From Arcuatula senhousia (taxonomy: Eukaryota; Mollusca; Bivalvia; Mytilida; Mytilidae), in contig OZ020305.1 in NCBI GenBank assembly GCA_963971305.1, positions 46,771,750-46,835,749 on the forward strand: a stretch of DNA of 64,000 nucleotides, written 5' to 3'. Within the stretch, counting starts at the first letter, position 1. Every line of letters begins with the position of its first letter. The position numbers and the translations under genes were made by a program. The notes under the pieces were generated by a model. It was not told where the DNA came from. It searched no databases and saw only the letters and a program-made list of their open reading frames with translations. Positions 61,401 through 64,000 of this stretch are shown in pieces.

Positions 61401-61498
61401 GAAGGCCAGTGCTGACTTTACAACCTCTCTAGCTTTGGAAGACAGCAGTATACACACACTCTCTACAATGATGGCAAGGAGGTCACCTTCGATACTCT
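43420..61498 (-). CDS. RRP12: RRP12-like ribosome-biogenesis protein, C-terminal ten exons (5' part outside window)
   Basis: Minus-strand exons: 61498-61341, 60045-59954, 59674-59519, 58941-58760, 58430-58317, 50065-49983, 49567-49498, 48991-48915, 44572-44490, 43513-43420. All borders are AG/GT, phases agree, total 1109 nt (~369 residues with stop). RRP12 is a HEAT-repeat nucleolar protein needed for maturation and export of pre-ribosomal subunits. Family matches run in order: IIVESVCILLSSKAREVVKS, MKEDCRHHLRFKAKEIYAKL with IKKFG, IQKVLMNVRKTQ, an acidic linker starting DSVDDLLRDTDSE, KAKLAWLQEGADDIVDFMD, FKMAPDGRLIITEESDEEG, GGKGIHRPLGANAE, KGKPDPFAYVPLQFQNLNKR and a basic tail KLQGQFKNLVRGAKKGAVKG. 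The stop is TGA. The introns hold a LINE, a piggyBac element, pearl-like arrays and, before the first exon seen, partial exon duplicates and a DIRS-like element. The N-terminal exons must lie to the right of 64000. Confidence 0.92.
43801..44345. mobile_element. MITE related to the 1769-2313 element
   Basis: Left TTAAGGTTCATCTTTACACTT; right, inverted, AAAGGTTCATGGTTACACTT. Internal inverted motifs AGGCGTAGCAGCGTCTAGAT and ATCTAGACGCTGCTACGC mirror the arrangement of the 1769 element. In the last RRP12 intron. Confidence 0.7.
44751..44856. repeat. Inverted repeat (hairpin) at the LINE 5' edge
   Basis: About 50-bp arms including TTATTTGTGC, GAAACATGATAAT and GGCAAGCT/AGCAAGCC, mirrored on the right. 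It immediately precedes the truncated LINE reading frame. Confidence 0.65.
44850..48345 (+). pseudogene. Broken non-LTR retrotransposon (LINE) ORF2, reverse transcriptase
   Basis: The first frame (44847-45782) starts inside ORF2, without the endonuclease domain. It has SRLKNGKSPGLDNISNEMLK, ENYRGIAINNSLGKLFN and CFADFRKAFDKVIH (RT motif A). A one-base indel in the T run near 45765 shifts the frame. The next frame carries GVRQGDVLSPNLFKFFVNDL, LLYADDLVLMS (the catalytic YADD) and KYLGIMLDNTGK. A TAA at 46730-46732 interrupts it. After that the same frame resumes, with HILRIETGRHERV and a Cys/His end (CKYCNN..HFLLECNAYEH). A pearl-like element (47046-47956) then splits the tail, whose end INEDLEFINDLCNLIEDLYY resumes at about 48025. 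The 3' end GGGCCCTATGATTAGGAAAT leads into an ATTT repeat. The clade is not resolved. It is dead, 5'-truncated, and antisense to RRP12. Confidence 0.85.
47046..47956. mobile_element. Pearl-like element, four ~174-bp tandem units, inserted in the LINE
   Basis: Ends TATGTCTCGCCTGC and, inverted, TTTGTCTCGCCTGC. Four monomers contain AGTCACTCAACCGGAAAATC, GGGGATGCAACTGTGC, CATACCAAGTTTCATCAACC and CTTGAGATATGGAGGTGCTC. A CCGCCGTCG simple repeat (47868-47910) precedes the right end. The layout (left end, tandem core, microsatellite, right end) is that of bivalve pearl elements. Open frames at 47243-48045 on both strands are composition effects. Confidence 0.8.
48350..48914. other. RRP12 intron segment, no feature recognised
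   Basis: AT-rich sequence between the LINE tail and the exon at 48915. The direct repeat AAGTGATATCCTG occurs twice near 48538-48575. Nothing else seen. Confidence 0.45.
49240..49316 (+). ncRNA. Type I hammerhead ribozyme candidate with minimal stem III
   Basis: All conserved core pieces are present and correctly spaced. Stem I 5' strand CGCCT is 49261-49265; CUGAUGA is 49266-49272; stem II GTC/GAC is 49273-49275 and 49283-49285, with a 7-nt loop; GAAA is 49286-49289. Stem III is the very short self-complementary ACGCGCGT (49289-49296), followed by C at 49297 as the cleavage nucleotide (GUC triplet). Stem I 3' strand AGGCG (49298-49302) pairs exactly with CGCCT. Beyond an internal loop, TTTTTG and CAAAA extend stem I. 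Such a small stem III is known in hammerheads that act as dimers. The ribozyme is on the plus strand, antisense to the RRP12 intron containing it. Confidence 0.8.
50630..51240. repeat. ~360-bp tandem duplication, each copy with GTTACCATGGCAACC
   Basis: Two diverged copies share (C/T)TGCTGAATTGTTTT, TCATATCTT, TTTGGTATGTTA and then GGTTACCATGGCAACC (50828 and 51188). The palindromic GTTACCATGGCAAC matches the X-box consensus bound by RFX factors. Located at the left end of the proposed piggyBac element. Confidence 0.6.
52394..54163 (-). pseudogene. piggyBac transposase, single internal TGA in the C-terminal Cys-rich domain
   Basis: The ATG at 54163 is preferred to one 219 bases upstream, because the protein then starts MAEDENNINEIFADTDSEQE, the acidic start usual for the family. 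The DDE domain (DDE_Tnp_1_7) carries all three catalytic aspartates: FISLDEGMIPWRG, LYCDNYYSSPQLF and YMGGVDRSDQM. Following motifs include WWKKVFFHLLSIAILNSY. The frame meets TGA at 52598-52600, right after ARLC. The same frame then continues to TAA at 52394-52396 with VCNEAE, YECEVCNVSLCLDPCF and HSNKKYV, the cysteine-rich zinc-binding domain typical of piggyBac. Total ~588 residues, as in the family (~590-600). Only this one lesion was seen. Cut-and-paste transposition at TTAA is the family's known activity; whether this copy is active is unknown. Confidence 0.88.
54375..56190. repeat. Pearl-like tandem array, ~173-bp unit, about nine or ten copies
   Basis: The monomer has TAAGTTTCATGAAAATCCA, CAAGGGGTTTAGGAGGAG, TTGCGGATAAGAGATGGGTA, CCCCCATGTAGTCGAATGGC, GTCCATGTTTTGCTATGGGA and GGTGCACATCTACATTATGT. 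The array starts near TACCCCCCACCCCCC. It ends with GGACGGACGGAAGGACGG, then the palindrome TATACCCCCCACTTTTGAAG with its inverted partner GTGGGGGGTATA. The right-hand copies are nearly identical, so it expanded recently. It sits a few bases from the piggyBac 5' region. Confidence 0.88.
57000..57060. repeat. Two copies of a 17-bp palindrome CCCGTATATATACGGGA
   Basis: The copies at 57000 and about 57039 are separated by TCCGCAGTGAGCGTGACG-type sequence. They lie about 15 bases inside the proposed right end of the piggyBac element, where transposase binding sites are expected. Confidence 0.6.
57820..58268. repeat. Pearl-like element, two monomers
   Basis: Starts AGTGAGCTCACAAAAGGATA, with ATTGGACTCTGTACTG. 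Two ~175-bp units carry CAATTATCTCC(C/T)CTGAATGA or close variants, TCATGCACATC and AGTTTCATCAAAAT. A CAGACAGACAGACAAACAGG microsatellite and a TACCCCCCCC..GCAGGGGGCATAAAAA end follow. Close relative of 60508-61122. Small frames inside are not genes. Confidence 0.78.
58942..59518. other. RRP12 intron, no feature recognised
   Basis: AT-rich intron between the 58760-58941 and 59519-59674 exons. It contains ATACCCCCTGCTTCATGAGC and AGTGGGTATAGAG near 59004, a solo end of the pearl-like family. Nothing else seen. Confidence 0.45.
60508..61122. repeat. Pearl-like element, three monomers
   Basis: Starts AGTGAGCAAGCTCATAAAAT, GATACCCCCT and ATTGGACTCTGTACTG, like 57820. It has three units instead of two, then GACGGACGGACAGACAGACA and the end ATACCCCCCAAACTTTGTTTGCAGGGGGTATAAAAA. 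The two copies differ in monomer number and by scattered substitutions. Confidence 0.8.
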
Positions 61499-61860
61499 CT
61501 GTAATGGAAAGTAAAATATACCAATTAAAGCTGACTTTACAACCTCTCTAGCTTTGACGGATAGCAGTATACAAACACTCTCCACAATGATGGCAAGGAG
61601 GTCACCTTCGATACTCTCTGTAATGGAAAGTAAAATATACCAATTAACGCTGACTTTACAACCTCTCTAGCTTTGACGGATAGCAGTATACAAACACTCT
61701 CCACAATGATGGCAAGGAGGTCACCTTCGATACTCTCTGTAATGGAAAGTAAAATACCAATTAAAGCTGACTTAACAACCTCTCTAGCTTTGGAGGATAG
61801 CAGTATACACACACTCTCTACAATGATGGAAAGGAGGTCACCTTCAATACTCTCTGTAAT
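61499..61860 (-). repeat. Three partial tandem duplicates of an RRP12 exon with its acceptor
   Basis: Upstream (in gene direction) of the exon at 61498-61341 lie three head-to-tail copies of 119, 119 and 117 bp. Each holds about 88 nt of the exon's 5' part (ESIEGDLL(A/S)IIVESVCILL through REVVKSA) and about 30 nt of intron ending TTTCCATTACAG. Every copy keeps an intact acceptor. None keeps the 3' part of the exon or a donor, except the last, real exon. The 117-bp spacing keeps the first and second copies in frame; the 119-bp spacings do not. Confidence 0.85.
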
Positions 61861-62155
61861 AAAAGGAAACACAAACATCATTAATTACTCAGTGGGGATA
61901 AATATAGAATATTATCTATCATTAAGCCTTCAGGCTTTATCGTGTTTAATATGAATAATTGTCAACAAACAAGCCAAGCTATTTAAAGAACTAGAAGTAA
62001 ATAGTTTTTCATGCACGGATGACCATACCCCTATGCACCCGTATATAAACCCATGATATGAACAACCCGCGCTTTTTTGTTACAAAGGCCACGTGTTACG
62101 TTAGAAGGGCGAAGTTCCTTCATTTTTGGTTTATTTATTTGATTTGCCGTTGCCG

Positions 62156-63406
62156 ATGGCTCGGTCTAAGTATTCTGATATTAGTTCGGATTTATCCGAT
62201 TCTGAAAGTGATTCTAATCGAAGGTCCAGTCGTGCAATGGATACTGGAGAAATTGTAAAATTATTTGATTCCGAAAATGATATTGATAAGGATAAAAGTT
62301 TTTCTGGTTTTGAGCAAGATAAACTTGATAAAAGTCCGACGAAGTCGACTCAAAGTGTTGAGAAAAGTGCCGAGTCACGACGCGGTCGTGGTAAATCTAC
62401 GGGTCCAGGTAAAGGACCGGGAAAAAATCTAAAGGGAAAAGCCCCAATGAAGAAACCTGCTAAAAGGTCAGTCAAAACTAATGAGAAAAAACATTCAAAT
62501 TCTTCCATTGATCCTGGCGTAATTGGCCATCTAATTTCTGAGTATTTTTTGAAGACGGCTCAGGGACAGAATGTCCAGTCATTAGGCAATCCGGAAGCTC
62601 AAAATGAAAACGAAAGTGAAGTTGAGTACGAAGAATATGAGTTTAATGAGCCAAATGATAAAGGTAGCTCTAATGTCAAGGTTAATGATATTTTTGGCAA
62701 TGTCCCAAGTGGTTCTGGGCAATATTTGATTGATAATGAAGCTGAGGGTTTCGAAATGCCCAAGATTTTCGAAGATCAGACAAAATTTTCGGAAGAAATA
62801 TCCGAGACCACTGCTAAATTCGTCAATTCAGCATGTACGCAGAAAGCTGATGTTTCTAGCTTTGTTAAAGAAATTCAGGTGCCTTTAAATTGTAAATCTC
62901 TTGTGCCCCCACAAATTAACCCAGAAATTTAGGGTTGTTTATTTGCTAACATTCAGCAACGAGACAAGAGTCTGCAAGATGTCCAAAAAATACTTGGAAT
63001 TGGCATAGTCCCTCTTATTAAATTGGCTGAGATGTTTAGATCCGGAAAAATTGAGATATCTAATGCTAAACAGTTTTTAAGTCAGGCTTTGGCTTTAACT
63101 TGCAATGCCTTTTTCGAATTAAACACAAAAAGAAGATATTTTATAAGGCCATATGTAAGCAAGCATTTCCAACAGCTTTGTTCATCTACTTGTCCAATAG
63201 GGGAACAACTTTTTCCCAATGATGTGGGTAAAAGAATGAAGGAAATTAATGATGCTTCCCTTATAAGACAGTTTAATAGACCCATGTCAAAAAACTCAAG
63301 AGGAAGGCCCAACTTGAGGGGCCAAAATCAGTGGTACCAAGCAAGAGGCAGAGGCTCAGGTTACCCAAGACGAGCGAGAGGGTCGTTCAGCAGAGGCAGA
63401 TATTAA
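62156..63406 (+). pseudogene. DIRS-like retrotransposon gag-like ORF, one internal stop
   Basis: The ATG at 62156 (context GCCGATGGC) is preferred to an earlier in-frame ATG at 62126. The product starts MARSKYSDISSDLSDSESDS and is rich in acidic and serine residues. It then has a basic GRGKSTGPGKGPGK block and a conserved-looking VIGHLISEYFLKTAQ. A TAG at 62930-62932 interrupts the frame. The same frame resumes through IVPLIKLAEMFRSGKIEISN, KRRYFIRPYVSKHF and an Arg/Gly-rich end (RGRPNLRG, ARGRGSGYPRRARGS). Gag-like proteins of DIRS elements lack zinc knuckles and often end in such RG-rich tails. It lies in an RRP12 intron, opposite to that gene. Confidence 0.7.
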
Positions 63407-64000
63407 ATGATGCTTATAATGTAAGTAGGAATGTTCTATTTAGAGCAGGAACATTAAGATCAAAGTTGAATGAATGGTAAAAATTGACATCTGATAAATG
63501 GATATTAAATACAGTTAAAGGTTATAGTATTGAATTTTCGAAAAATCCATATCAGTCATGTGCACCAAAGGTCACTGATTTTGGTCAATCTAAAAATGAT
63601 GCAGTTAATCAAGAAATTTCAGATATGTTATTAAAGGGGGCTATTTCTGAATGTGGTCATGAAGAAAATGAGTTCATTTCAAATATTTTTCTTGTTAAGA
63701 AAAAGTCTGGGCTTTGGAGACCTGTCATTAATTTGAGAAATTTAAATCACTTTATTGAGTATCATCACTTTAAATTGGAGACAATAGAAACTGTTTTAGA
63801 ATCTATTCAGAGAAATTCTTATTTTATTTCCTTAGATCTACAAAACGCATATTTTTCAGTTCCAATCGATGAGTCTTGTAGAAAATTTTTGAAGTTTGAA
63901 TGGAAGGGAAAATTGTATCAATTTAATTGCTTATGTTTTGGTATTTCTTCAGCTCCCAGAGTTTTTACAAAGCTAATGAAGGTTGTATTTTCTCATGTGA
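63403..64000 (+). pseudogene. DIRS-like reverse transcriptase, start of pol, cut by the window edge
   Basis: This frame overlaps the end of the gag-like ORF by a few bases in the -1 frame. It carries one TAA at 63478-63480, then stays open to 64000. Motifs include LTSDKWILNTVKGYSIEF, FLVKKKSGLWRPVINLRNLN, YFISLDLQNAYFSVPIDESC (RT motif A), KFEWKGKLYQFNCLCFGISS and APRVFTKL. This pattern (RPVINL..HFKLE..LDLQNAYF..FG-x-SSAP-x-FTKL) is that of DIRS/Ngaro RTs, which use a tyrosine recombinase instead of an integrase. The YADD-type box, RNase H and recombinase would lie beyond the edge. LTR-type RTs are a less likely alternative. Confidence 0.75.

Noticed and set aside
61537..61954. Overlapping 114- and 93-codon frames
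   Set aside because: The minus frame is a read-through of the duplicated RRP12 exon pieces and intron; the plus frame is its shadow.

Overview
The window reads as a bivalve mollusc nuclear genome, most probably a mussel (Mytilus or a close relative). It is AT-rich and split into many short exons. Its dense short repeats include pearl-like tandem arrays, TACTGTA-ended MITEs and a hammerhead ribozyme of a type I recall as very common in Mytilus. The species call is inference from repeat style; no database search was possible. There are no prokaryotic features.

Three host genes can be assembled by joining exons with consistent splice sites and phases. (1) On the minus strand, 448-6325, a complete six-exon gene encodes a 251-residue protein with SAXO-like short repeats, possibly an axonemal microtubule binder. 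(2) On the plus strand, 15056-34558, fifteen exons encode PIG-S, a subunit of the GPI transamidase; only a short first coding exon was not found. (3) On the minus strand, 61498 down to 43420, the last ten exons encode the C-terminal ~369 residues of RRP12, a ribosome-biogenesis factor; its upstream exons lie beyond the right edge.

Most of the rest is mobile DNA, largely sitting in the introns. From left to right: a decayed Penelope-like element (6955-9420, minus); tandem repeats and foldback elements (9000-14980); several TIR elements in PIGS introns, including a 3.2 kb TTAA-flanked element (24136-27368) and a nested pair in which a MULE-type element lies inside a pogo-like element (30081-32493); a 4.4 kb composite TIR element with internal tandem repeats (35364-39734); a ~53-bp minisatellite (41738-42745); a broken LINE (44850-48345) split by a pearl-like insertion; a hammerhead ribozyme candidate (49240-49316); a piggyBac element with an almost complete transposase (transposase 52394-54163, proposed TTAA ends 50621 and 57077); three pearl-like arrays (54375-56190, 57820-58268, 60508-61122); and the 5' half of a DIRS-like retrotransposon running off the right edge (about 62000-64000).

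The observations most worth following up are the hammerhead ribozyme, the partial exon duplications in RRP12 (four acceptors, one donor), the three-deep MULE/pogo/PIGS nesting with clustered TGCGCCA sites, the piggyBac copy whose only visible lesion is a TGA in its cysteine-rich tail, and the shared architecture of the pearl-like arrays.
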